Of a stretch of DNA of 64,000 nucleotides, positions 1-8,795 are shown in pieces. Numbering within the stretch: position 1 is the first letter of the stretch; each line of letters starts with the position of its first letter. The stretch covers positions 30,330 through 94,329 of the forward strand of contig NZ_JASAMB010000027.1 in the NCBI RefSeq assembly GCF_029948125.1. The letters run 5' to 3'. Origin of the DNA: Catellatospora sp. KI3 (GTDB lineage Bacteria > Actinomycetota > Actinomycetes > Mycobacteriales > Micromonosporaceae). Below the pieces are notes generated by a model, which was given only the letters and a program-made list of their open reading frames with translations, ran no database searches and was not told the DNA's origin. The translations under genes were made by a program, and so were the position numbers.

Positions 1-270
1 GGCGGCCTGCTGGACCGGCTGGTCTACCTGTCGCTGGGCCTGGCCGCCGTGCTCGGCTTCATCGGCGTCAAGCTGATCATGGAAGCGCTGCACGGCAACA
101 ACGTGCCGTTCATCAACGGCGGGGAGCCCATCACCAGCGTGCCGCACATCAGCATCGGCGTCTCGCTGAGCGTGATCGTGGGCATCCTCGCCGTCGCGAC
201 CGTGGCCAGCCTGATCAAGTCCTCGCGCGAGCCGAAGCCCAGCGAGCGGACGCCTACGCCGGTGGGCTGA
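1..270 (+). CDS. TerC family integral membrane protein, C-terminal fragment
   Basis: The reading frame is open from base 1 to a TGA at 268-270, so about 89 C-terminal residues are present and the start lies outside the window. Two hydrophobic segments are visible (near residues 7-25 and 55-73). The KLIMEALHGNN segment and the final transmembrane helix followed by a charged tail (KSSREPKPSER) are typical of TerC/Alx-type proteins, which are linked to metal-ion efflux or tellurite resistance. The substrate cannot be read from this fragment. It overlaps the convergent NlpC/P60 gene by 17 bp, tail to tail, so there is no room for a separate terminator. Confidence 0.75.
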   Translation, partial: GGLLDRLVYLSLGLAAVLGFIGVKLIMEALHGNNVPFINGGEPITSVPHISIGVSLSVIVGILAVATVASLIKSSREPKPSERTPTPVG

Positions 271-976
271 GCCGCACCCGGCCCGCCCCGACCAGCGTCG
301 CCACGCGCGGGGCGGGCATGACCTCCTCGACCACCCGGCCGCCGTCGCCGCATGCGTGCAGCATGCGGCGACCGCCGTCGGCGGGCGGGGCGGTGACGAA
401 GCCGACGTGCGTGATCGAGCTCCGCTGCTCGCCGCCGAAGAAGTAGAGGTCGCCCGGCTGCTCCTGGCCCAGCTCGACCGGCTCGGCGGCGTGGAACTGG
501 TCGTCGGCGTCGCGCGGCAGCACCACCCCCACCTGCCGGAACGCGAGGTGGACCAGCCCCGAGCAGTCGATGCCGTAGGGCGACAAGCCGCCCCACACGT
601 ACGGCACGCCCAGCCAGGCGCGTGCCACCGGCACCGCCGCGGCCGGGTCGAAGGCCGTCGCGGGGTCGCCGTCGCGGACGGTGAGCTGGTCCAGGGGGAG
701 CCAGCCGGGGTAGCCGCGGGGGTCGAGCTTGGCGGCTGGCTGGGCGGTGGCCACCACGCGCGCCCAGCCGTCGCGCACCTCCTCGATCAGCACCGGCTCG
801 CCGTGCAGCAGCTGGGTGAGGATGCCGGTGTACATCCGCCCGGCGTCGTCGAGCCCGTCCACCCAGGATCTCGGGCTGCTGCACGGGCCGAGCGCGGCCG
901 CGTCCAGTCCCGGCCGGGGGGAGTCCGGCCGCGCCCACAGCGTCGCCACCGGGGCCGCCACCGTCGCGTTCATCAT
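254..976 (-). CDS. NlpC/P60 family peptidase with SH3-like N-terminus
   Basis: A 240-residue protein. Residues ~5-100 look like a bacterial SH3 region; ~110-235 is an NlpC/P60 cysteine peptidase domain. Cys138 in YGIDCSGL, His190 in ITHVGFV and His207 in MLHACG fit the catalytic triad. Such enzymes cut gamma-D-Glu-diamino acid bonds in murein peptides. No signal peptide is evident, which fits a cytoplasmic peptide-recycling role like Bacillus YkfC. The start is the first of two ATGs (976 or 973), behind a GAGGTGG Shine-Dalgarno sequence. It lies 38 bp downstream of a dipeptide epimerase gene on the same strand, matching the ykfB-ykfC pairing. The recycling role is inference from family and neighbours. 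Confidence 0.85.
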   Translation of the reverse strand: MMNATVAAPVATLWARPDSPRPGLDAAALGPCSSPRSWVDGLDDAGRMYTGILTQLLHGEPVLIEEVRDGWARVVATAQPAAKLDPRGYPGWLPLDQLTVRDGDPATAFDPAAAVPVARAWLGVPYVWGGLSPYGIDCSGLVHLAFRQVGVVLPRDADDQFHAAEPVELGQEQPGDLYFFGGEQRSSITHVGFVTAPPADGGRRMLHACGDGGRVVEEVMPAPRVATLVGAGRVRLSPPA

Positions 977-1014
977 TGCCGCCACCTCGAATCGCCTCGT
1001 CACTGCGCCTGTCG

Positions 1015-2091
1015 TCACTGTGCCGCGCCGGACACGCCCAGTCCAGGGGCGTCGGGCAGGACCACGGCGGCCCCGTCGTAGCGGGGTCCGCCGACCACCG
1101 GGCTGCCGGCCAGCCACCAGCCGGCGTCCAGGTCGCTCACCACGGTCGTCGGGTGGGCCGCGACCAGGCTGGCCGCGGCGCCGATGCCCACCGGGCCCTC
1201 CATCATGGACCCGACGCAGGTGCCCAGCCCGTGCGCGGCCGCCAGCTCCAGCAGCGTGCGCGCGGTGCTCAGGCCGCCGCACTTGGCCAGCTTCACGTTG
1301 ACCAGGTCGGCGGCGCGGCGCCGGATCACCTCGACCAGGTCGCGTACGCCGAAGACGGACTCGTCAGCCATGATCGGCAGGTCCGCGCGGGCGCTGACCC
1401 AGGCCAGCCCGTCCAGGTCGGCGCGGGCCACCGGCTGCTCCACCAGCTCGACCGGCAGGTCCTCGGCGGCGATGCGGTTGATGATGCGCACCGCGTCGCG
1501 CGGGGTCCAGCCCTGGTTGGCGTCCAGGCGGACCTTCACACCCGGGTCGACGGCACCGCACACGGCCCGGATCCGGGCCAGGTCGCCCGCGGCGTCGGTG
1601 CCCACCTTCACCTTGATGACGGTGAAGCCCTCGGCGGTGCGCTGCTTCGCGGTGGCCGCCAGCGCCGAGGCCTCGCCTGCGGCGAGGGTCACGTCGGTGG
1701 GGACCCGCAGGGCGGTGCCGCCGAGCAGCCGTACCAGCGGAATGCCCAGGCGGCGCGCGGCCAGGTCGTGCAGCGCGACGTCCACGGCCATCTTGGCCGC
1801 CTCGTTGCCCACCACCGCGCGCGCCGCCTCGCGGCAGCGGGCGGCCAGGTCGTCGGGGTCGCGGCCGATCAGCAGCGGGCCCAGCACCTGCTCGACGCAC
1901 GCCTGCGAACCGGCGATGCTGGCCCCGGTCACCGCCCACACCTGCGGCGCCTCGCCGAAGCCGGAGACGCCGTCGCTGTCGACGATCTCGACCAGCAGGG
2001 TCTCGACGGACGTGGCGCGGCGCAGCGCCGTCACGAACGGCGTGTGCAGCGGCGCGGAGACGGTGCGGGTGCGGACCTCGATGATCGACAC
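1015..2091 (-). CDS. Dipeptide epimerase (L-Ala-D/L-Glu epimerase type), enolase superfamily
   Basis: A 358-residue enolase-superfamily protein. The key residues fall where they do in L-Ala-D/L-Glu epimerases: K160 and K162 (IKVKVG), metal ligands D190 (LDANQGW), E218 (VEQP) and D243/E244 (MADES), and the second base K267 (NVKLAKCGG). Family enzymes interconvert L-Ala-D-Glu and L-Ala-L-Glu so murein tripeptides can be degraded. The downstream NlpC/P60 peptidase gene and the upstream serine hydrolase gene support muropeptide recycling. The start is taken as GTG at 2091, where the conserved N-terminal beta strand (SIIEVRTRTV) begins; upstream in-frame sequence has no good ribosome site. Exact dipeptide specificity cannot be read from sequence. 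Confidence 0.88.
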   Translation of the reverse strand: MSIIEVRTRTVSAPLHTPFVTALRRATSVETLLVEIVDSDGVSGFGEAPQVWAVTGASIAGSQACVEQVLGPLLIGRDPDDLAARCREAARAVVGNEAAKMAVDVALHDLAARRLGIPLVRLLGGTALRVPTDVTLAAGEASALAATAKQRTAEGFTVIKVKVGTDAAGDLARIRAVCGAVDPGVKVRLDANQGWTPRDAVRIINRIAAEDLPVELVEQPVARADLDGLAWVSARADLPIMADESVFGVRDLVEVIRRRAADLVNVKLAKCGGLSTARTLLELAAAHGLGTCVGSMMEGPVGIGAAASLVAAHPTTVVSDLDAGWWLAGSPVVGGPRYDGAAVVLPDAPGLGVSGAAQ

Positions 2092-2156
2092 GCCCCAGAC
2101 GATAACCTGCGGCCAGCCCTTGCGAAAGAATTCTTCGGTAACGACTCGTACGGTGA

Positions 2157-2182
2157 AGGGCCCCTTTGTCGAACGGGGCCCT
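2157..2182 (-). terminator. Stem-loop after the serine hydrolase gene
   Basis: Perfect 8-bp GC arms AGGGCCCC and GGGGCCCT with a 10-nt loop, 17 bp beyond the minus-strand stop at 2199. Likely terminator, so the hydrolase gene is probably not fully co-transcribed with the epimerase gene. Confidence 0.6.
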
Positions 2183-2198
2183 CCATCGGCGCCGGTCG

Positions 2199-3029
2199 CT
2201 AGCCGCGCTCGGCCCAACTGGCCGCGGCGATCCGCCCCAGCAGGTCGCAGGCCTGCTCGTCGGACAGGTCACCGGTCGTGCACACCGCCAGCAGGTACGG
2301 CTGCGCGCCGGCCGGATATACGATCGCGCTGCTGTGGCGCTCGCGCGGCACCCAGCCGTTCTTCAGTGCCACCCGCGCGTCGGCGGGCAGCCCCCGGTGC
2401 AGGTCGTCGCGGCACTCCTGGGCGGCCAGGACGTCGATCATCTGGGCCGACCCGGCGGGCGAGGCGAGCCTGCCCGACTCCAGCGCGCCGAACAGGGCGG
2501 CCAGGTCGGCGGCGGTCACCTCGTTGCTGATCCCGGCGTCGCGGGCCGGGTAGTCCTCGATGCCGCGGTCGGTGTGCGCGCCGACCGCCCCGGCCAGCCG
2601 CCACACCTCGTTGACCTGCGCGAACGCCGACTCGTTGGGGCCGAGTGCGGCCAGCACCAGGTTGGTGGCCAGGTTGGACGATTTCACGATCATCCTGGTC
2701 GCCAGCCAGCGCAGCGGCACCTGCTCGCCCAGCCGGGCCCAGACCGCCTCGTCGCTGTCGTACTCCGGGTCGTTGCGGTAGGCGGGCGCGCCCGGCGCGG
2801 TGGAGACGTGCTCGTTGTGCACCAGCACCGGGGCGTCGAGGTCGAGCGACCCCGCCTCGGCGGCGCGCCAGGCGGCGACCATCACGCCGACCTTCATGGT
2901 GCTCGCGGCGTAGTGCCGGGCGTGCTCGGCGCGGGCGTACGCGGCCGGGCCGCCGACCGGCCCGAACCAGACCGAGGCCGTCCCCGGGAACGCCGCCAAC
3001 TCCTGCTCGAACGACTGCACAGTGGACAT
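2199..3029 (-). CDS. Serine hydrolase, class A beta-lactamase/penicillin-binding fold
   Basis: A 276-residue protein with the motifs of the class A beta-lactamase fold: S43-T-M-K46 (SxxK), S117-S-N119 (SxN) and K223-N-G (in place of KTG). It has no signal peptide or lipobox, so it is probably cytoplasmic, unlike true secreted beta-lactamases. I do not see the ExxLN omega-loop motif that deacylates beta-lactams. A peptidase or carboxypeptidase-type role on murein peptides would fit the next two genes downstream, an epimerase and an NlpC/P60 peptidase. Drug resistance should not be assumed. The ATG at 3029 opens a clean frame and a stem-loop follows the stop. Confidence 0.8.
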   Translation of the reverse strand: MSTVQSFEQELAAFPGTASVWFGPVGGPAAYARAEHARHYAASTMKVGVMVAAWRAAEAGSLDLDAPVLVHNEHVSTAPGAPAYRNDPEYDSDEAVWARLGEQVPLRWLATRMIVKSSNLATNLVLAALGPNESAFAQVNEVWRLAGAVGAHTDRGIEDYPARDAGISNEVTAADLAALFGALESGRLASPAGSAQMIDVLAAQECRDDLHRGLPADARVALKNGWVPRERHSSAIVYPAGAQPYLLAVCTTGDLSDEQACDLLGRIAAASWAERG

Positions 3030-3076
3030 GCTCGGAGCTTACTGAGAGCGGGGCGACACGCGAGGGCCGCGGCTTG

Positions 3077-3082
3077 TAGAGT
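3077..3082 (+). promoter_or_regulatory. TAGAGT -10 box of the zinc-ribbon gene at 3091
   Basis: TAGAGT ends 8 nt before the GTG at 3091, and no Shine-Dalgarno sequence is present, predicting a nearly or fully leaderless transcript. Confidence 0.5.
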
Positions 3083-3090
3083 GCGCCGCC

Positions 3091-3762
3091 GTGACTGACT
3101 TGATCCCTCCGCACCTGTCGGCCCCGGTGGCGGCCGTCGACCGCACCTACGCCTGTGAGAACTGCGGCTGCAGCCCCGCGGCGCCGATGACCTTCCGCGG
3201 CCACCGCGGCATGATCATTCTGATGTCGTTCCTCAAGAACAAGGGCGTCTACTGCCGCGACTGCGGCCTGGCCGTGTTCCGCAGCATGACCAGCCGGACC
3301 ATGATCCAGGGCTGGTGGGGCTGGGCGTCGTTCGTCATCACCCCGTTCATCCTGCTGTACAACCTGTTCGGCCGGCTCAAGCTGAACAAGATGGCGGCGC
3401 CGGTCCCGTCACCCGACGGCTGGTCCGGTGCGCCGTGGCCGGCGGGCCGCCCGATCTACCTGCGCCCCACCATCGTCGGCGCACTGGTCCCGCTGGCCGT
3501 GCTCGGCCTGATCGTCGTGGGGATCGCGACCGGCGGCGACTCGAGCAAGGTCGGCCAGTGCGTACGCGCGACGGCCGGCGGCGACGTGACCTTCGTCGAC
3601 TGCTCCAAGAGCAACGACGGTGTCGTCACCAAGGTGGTGGAGAGCGAGGACCAGTGCCCCAGCGACTCCATCGCCACGGTGGAGGAGTACCGCGAGTCGC
3701 GCTACGGCGGCAGCAAGACCACCTACGACTACCTCTGCATCGGCGCCACCGAGCAGCTCTGA
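3091..3762 (+). CDS. Zinc-ribbon membrane protein with LppU-like extracellular domain
   Basis: A 223-residue protein. C22/C25(/C27) and C55/C58 form two CxxC knuckles, a probable zinc ribbon. A hydrophobic stretch follows at ~75-93, then a Pro/Ser/Trp linker, a clear transmembrane helix at ~127-146, and an extracellular tail with paired cysteines (GQCV, VDC, EDQCP, YLCI) resembling the LppU/SCO3897-type domain. The order is cytoplasmic zinc sensor, membrane, outside domain. No function is known. The protein at 18590-19261 has the same plan and the same length. GTG at 3091 is chosen because it follows the -10 box, and because the paralogue also appears to begin V-T-D. Confidence 0.7.
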   Translation: MTDLIPPHLSAPVAAVDRTYACENCGCSPAAPMTFRGHRGMIILMSFLKNKGVYCRDCGLAVFRSMTSRTMIQGWWGWASFVITPFILLYNLFGRLKLNKMAAPVPSPDGWSGAPWPAGRPIYLRPTIVGALVPLAVLGLIVVGIATGGDSSKVGQCVRATAGGDVTFVDCSKSNDGVVTKVVESEDQCPSDSIATVEEYRESRYGGSKTTYDYLCIGATEQL

Positions 3763-3823
3763 CCCGGGCTGCGGCCCTCTCCGTGGTCGGTTAGGCTCCG
3801 GCCTGGGACCATGGGGAGGGCTC

Positions 3824-4768
3824 ATGCGGATGACGCGCGTCCACTATCTGTTCGGCGGGCTCGCGGTGGCGGGCGTGCTGATCGCGGGCACGGCGATCGT
3901 GCTGGACGGCGGCGACCCGCCGCGTACCGCCGAGCCGCCGCCGGCTGCCGCCGCCGAGGTGCTGCCCGGCGAGCCGTCGCGCACGCCGGAGGCGAGTCCG
4001 TCGCCGAGTGCGAGCCCGTCGGCCAAGCCGAAGCCGTCGAAGTCGCCGACGCGCAAGCCGCAGCCCAAGCCCACGCCGCGACCGACCAAACCGGCTGGTC
4101 CGGCCGCGCCGCCGCCGGCTCCGGCCCCGCTGCCGTCGGGCAAGGCCTGCCCCTACCACGAGGGCACCGACGCGCCGAAGGACCAGGTCGAGGCGGCGCT
4201 GGAGGCCGCGGCCGCGCGGCGCTACTGGACGAAGTCGGCGGTCACGCTGCCCACCAGCCTGATCAAGGCGGTGGCCAGGCAGGAGAGCGGCTGGCAGTCG
4301 ACGATCGTGGCCTGCGACGGCGGCGTCGGCACCATGCAGGTGATGCCGGTGACCGCCGACTGGCTCAACGACGCCTCGCAGTTCACCATGGACGAGGACC
4401 TGCACACCCTGTCGGGCAACACCATGCTCGGCTCGGCGTACCTGCAGTGGCTGATCAAGTACTTCGGCGACCGGTACGACTTCGGCACCTGCGACACCGG
4501 CACCGAGCCGGACCCGGACCCGTCGGCCTCGCCGTCGGCGGCGCCCGCGCCCTGCCCGGTCGACTACACGCTGCGCGAGTCCGACTGCGCCCGCGACCCG
4601 GCGGTGGCCGACAGCAAGGAGTGGTGCCTGCTCAACGCGGTGATCTCCGCGTACAACTACGGGCAGGGCGCCGTCGACCGCGAAGCGACCGACGGCGACA
4701 CCGTCTTCTACCCGAACCCGCAGTACGTGGGCAACGTCCGGGCGCTGATGGGGCAGTTCTCGGGCTAG
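3824..4768 (+). CDS. Lytic transglycosylase with Pro-rich linker
   Basis: A 314-residue exported enzyme that probably cleaves peptidoglycan glycan strands. Residues 8-28 form a signal anchor. Residues ~32-108 are a long Pro/Ser/Lys/Ala linker suited to spanning the cell wall. The transglycosylase domain starts near residue 110: the catalytic Glu154 lies in RQESGWQ and is followed by the GTMQVMP motif. An Asp/Pro/Ser insertion sits in the middle of the domain, followed by a second cysteine-containing part with NAVISAYNYGQGAV, the usual active-site tail. The ATG at 3824 is preceded by a strong GGGGAGGG site. The stop overlaps the stop of the convergent YhhN gene within a CTAG. Confidence 0.88.
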   Translation: MRMTRVHYLFGGLAVAGVLIAGTAIVLDGGDPPRTAEPPPAAAAEVLPGEPSRTPEASPSPSASPSAKPKPSKSPTRKPQPKPTPRPTKPAGPAAPPPAPAPLPSGKACPYHEGTDAPKDQVEAALEAAAARRYWTKSAVTLPTSLIKAVARQESGWQSTIVACDGGVGTMQVMPVTADWLNDASQFTMDEDLHTLSGNTMLGSAYLQWLIKYFGDRYDFGTCDTGTEPDPDPSASPSAAPAPCPVDYTLRESDCARDPAVADSKEWCLLNAVISAYNYGQGAVDREATDGDTVFYPNPQYVGNVRALMGQFSG

Positions 4769-5430
4769 GCGGCCGCGCGGGCCTGCCGGTCCAGCCAGCC
4801 CCAGGCGAGCAGGAACTGCGCCAGGGCGTAGGTGAGCATGACCCAGATCGGCGGGCCGGGGATGGTGAACGCGTCGGCGACGCGTACCGCGATCAGCAGG
4901 TCCGACAGCAGGAACAGGCCGCCGCCCAGCGCGGTGCGCCAGCCGAACGCCGACGACAGGGCCGCGGTGCCGGTCAGCGCCAGCCCGTACCCGGCCATCG
5001 GCACGGCCAGGCCCACCTCGGTCAGCGCGGGCCACAGCCAGGCCAGCGCGCCGACCAGGAAGACCAGGTAGCCGACCGGGACCAGCAGCATCGGCATGGT
5101 CCGCAGGCGGCTCAGGGCACCGTTGCGTACGAACGTGGTGATGTAGCAGACGTGCGCGCACAGGAACAGCACCATGCCGCTGATGAACCAGGCGGTGCCC
5201 TCGTTCTGCAGCGCGATGTCGCCGAGGGTGGAGAAGGCCAGCGCGGCCAGGATGCCGGGGGTGGCCTTGCGGCCCTGCTGCCGGGACGCGAACCAGAACC
5301 ACAGCGCCAGCAGCGGGATCAGGATGGGTTTGGTGGCCCAGTCGAGGGCCTTGTTCTCGGTGCCCGCGGCGATGATGTTCAGCGCGGCGTCCAGGCCGAA
5401 GAGGGCGAGGACCAGCCGGTCAGCGCGCAT
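4765..5430 (-). CDS. YhhN family membrane protein (lysoplasmalogenase-like)
   Basis: A 221-residue integral membrane protein with about seven to eight hydrophobic helices. The sequence resembles the YhhN/TMEM86 family, whose characterised animal members hydrolyse lysoplasmalogens; in bacteria the role is mostly unproven. The ATG at 5430 is preferred over an upstream TTG because GGAG lies 6 nt before it. It sits downstream of typA on the same strand, with a hairpin between the two. Its TAG stop shares the four bases CTAG (4765-4768) with the stop of the convergent transglycosylase gene. Confidence 0.75.
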   Translation of the reverse strand: MRADRLVLALFGLDAALNIIAAGTENKALDWATKPILIPLLALWFWFASRQQGRKATPGILAALAFSTLGDIALQNEGTAWFISGMVLFLCAHVCYITTFVRNGALSRLRTMPMLLVPVGYLVFLVGALAWLWPALTEVGLAVPMAGYGLALTGTAALSSAFGWRTALGGGLFLLSDLLIAVRVADAFTIPGPPIWVMLTYALAQFLLAWGWLDRQARAAA

Positions 5431-5446
5431 GTGGATCTCCAAAGGA

Positions 5447-5476
5447 AAGGGGTGCCGCAGCTTAGCAGCACCCCTT
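5447..5476 (-). terminator. Stem-loop between typA and the YhhN gene
   Basis: Arms AAGGGGTGC and GCACCCCTT (9 bp, perfect, 12-nt loop), followed on the minus strand by a short T-rich stretch. It lies 30 bp after the typA stop and just before the YhhN ribosome site. Confidence 0.6.
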
Positions 5477-5505
5477 CACCTTCAGACAGATCCTGACCTG
5501 GTGGG

Positions 5506-7368
<1,863 letters not shown>

Positions 7369-7499
7369 GCCTCTATTCTCCGGCATTCTTGATCAAATAC
7401 CGTGCTCGGGGGGCATCGCGTGTCCGAGGTCACCGTTCGGGCGACCCCTGGCGGGGGGACAGCAGGTGGCCTGGCCGGAGCAACGGGGTTGTACCGGAC

Positions 7500-8546
7500 A
7501 TGCCGCTTGACTCCCCCCGGACCGGCCTACTGCTCGCTCTGCTCGCACCGGCGCTGCTCCTGCCCGCCACGGCGCACGCCGAACCGCCCCCGCCCGCGGC
7601 CCGGGTCCACGCCGAGGGCGGCGTGCTGGCCGTGCGCACCGGTCCCGCCGTCGACCGCCCGGTGACCGCCCGGCTGGCGGACGGGACCGCGCTCGCGCCG
7701 CGCTGCCGGGTCTGGGGGCAGCGGCTGACCGGACCGCTGCGCACCAGCGCGTACTGGGTGGCGGTCGACGGGGGGCTGGTGCCGGACGCCTTCCTGGCCT
7801 GGTCGCCCGGCCGGGCGGCGATACCCGACCGGCTCGCCTGGTGCGCGGAGTCGGGGCAGGCCGCGACCGCCCGGGTGGCGGCGGGCGGCAGCAGCCTGAA
7901 CGTCCGCTCCGGCCCGGGGACCGGGCACGCCCGGGTGGGCGCGCTCGCCGACCGGGCCTGGCTGAACGTGGCCTGCCAGGTGTGGGGGCAGGCGGTCGGC
8001 GACGGGCGGCGCGACCGGGTGTGGCTGCGGCTGCGGCCCGGCCGGTACGTCGCGCAGGCATACGTGCGCTGGTCACCGCACCCGCCCCGGCTGCCCTGGT
8101 GCGGCCAGGAGCCGCCCCGGCCGCTGCCCGCCGGGGCGGCCGCCTTCGCGCGGGAGCTCGCCGCGCCGGCCCGGGCGGCGGCGCGCGCCACCGGGGTCCC
8201 CGCGTCGGTGCTGCTGGCGCAGGCCGCCGACCTGAGCGGCTGGGGCCGGTCCGCCGGGTACGCCGACTATGCCCTGTTCCGGCGCGGCTGCGCCGACGGC
8301 CCCGGCGCCCTTGCCCTGGGCTGCCGCGACGGGCTGCGCGCCTACCGCTCGCCGCGCGAGGCACTGCTCGACCAGGCCCGGCTGCTGGCCGACCGCCTGG
8401 GCGGCAGCCCGCCCGCCGACCCTGACGGGTTCGTGTCGGCGCTGGCCCGCAGTGGTCACTTGGCCACTGCCGACGCCGCGCGGCTGCTCACCCTGCTGCG
8501 CCGCTACGACCTCAACCGCTACGACCTCCCCCGCTTCGACCGCTGA
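7500..8546 (+). CDS. Secreted SH3-domain protein with degenerate glucosaminidase-like domain
   Basis: A 348-residue protein with a signal peptide (hydrophobic 9-22, cleavage near AHA-EPP at 27). Residues ~30-110 and ~120-200 are two SH3-like repeats, each with a Cys pair and a VWGQ motif; the second contains the classic LNVRSGPGTG. The C-terminal ~215-345 resembles an FlgJ/LytG-type glucosaminidase, but the family's ESGWG motif reads D244-L245-SGWG, so the catalytic glutamate is missing. It may bind cell wall without cutting it, or use another residue. The start is set at the ATG before the signal peptide; the ribosome site is weak. Confidence 0.7.
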   Translation: MPLDSPRTGLLLALLAPALLLPATAHAEPPPPAARVHAEGGVLAVRTGPAVDRPVTARLADGTALAPRCRVWGQRLTGPLRTSAYWVAVDGGLVPDAFLAWSPGRAAIPDRLAWCAESGQAATARVAAGGSSLNVRSGPGTGHARVGALADRAWLNVACQVWGQAVGDGRRDRVWLRLRPGRYVAQAYVRWSPHPPRLPWCGQEPPRPLPAGAAAFARELAAPARAAARATGVPASVLLAQAADLSGWGRSAGYADYALFRRGCADGPGALALGCRDGLRAYRSPREALLDQARLLADRLGGSPPADPDGFVSALARSGHLATADAARLLTLLRRYDLNRYDLPRFDR

Positions 8547-8795
8547 GCGAGGAGCGCTGCGACTGCTTGAGCGAGGCGTTGCCGCTGCCCACCCTGCCCG
8601 AGGCGCGCTTTCGCGTCGGCCTGTCGGCCGTTCGGACTAGGCCGCGTGGGGTGTACGGCCGAGTGACCTCGTCCGGGTGGCCATAAACACTCGTCCTGGT
8701 CAACCAAGGGCCCCGCCTTGATCGCCTATCGCGGTGACGCGTCGCGCGGCGACTCGTCGCGGCGGGGGCACAGGTCGCGGGTGGCAGAGGGTGGC

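Noticed and set aside
2157..2182. Third copy of repeat family B
   Set aside because: It shares GGGCCCC arms but its loop (TTTGTCGAAC) is unrelated to the conserved family B loop; a plain terminator explains it.
2199..3029. Antibiotic-resistance beta-lactamase
   Set aside because: No signal peptide, a KNG instead of KTG/KSG, no visible ExxLN omega-loop motif, and a peptide-recycling context.
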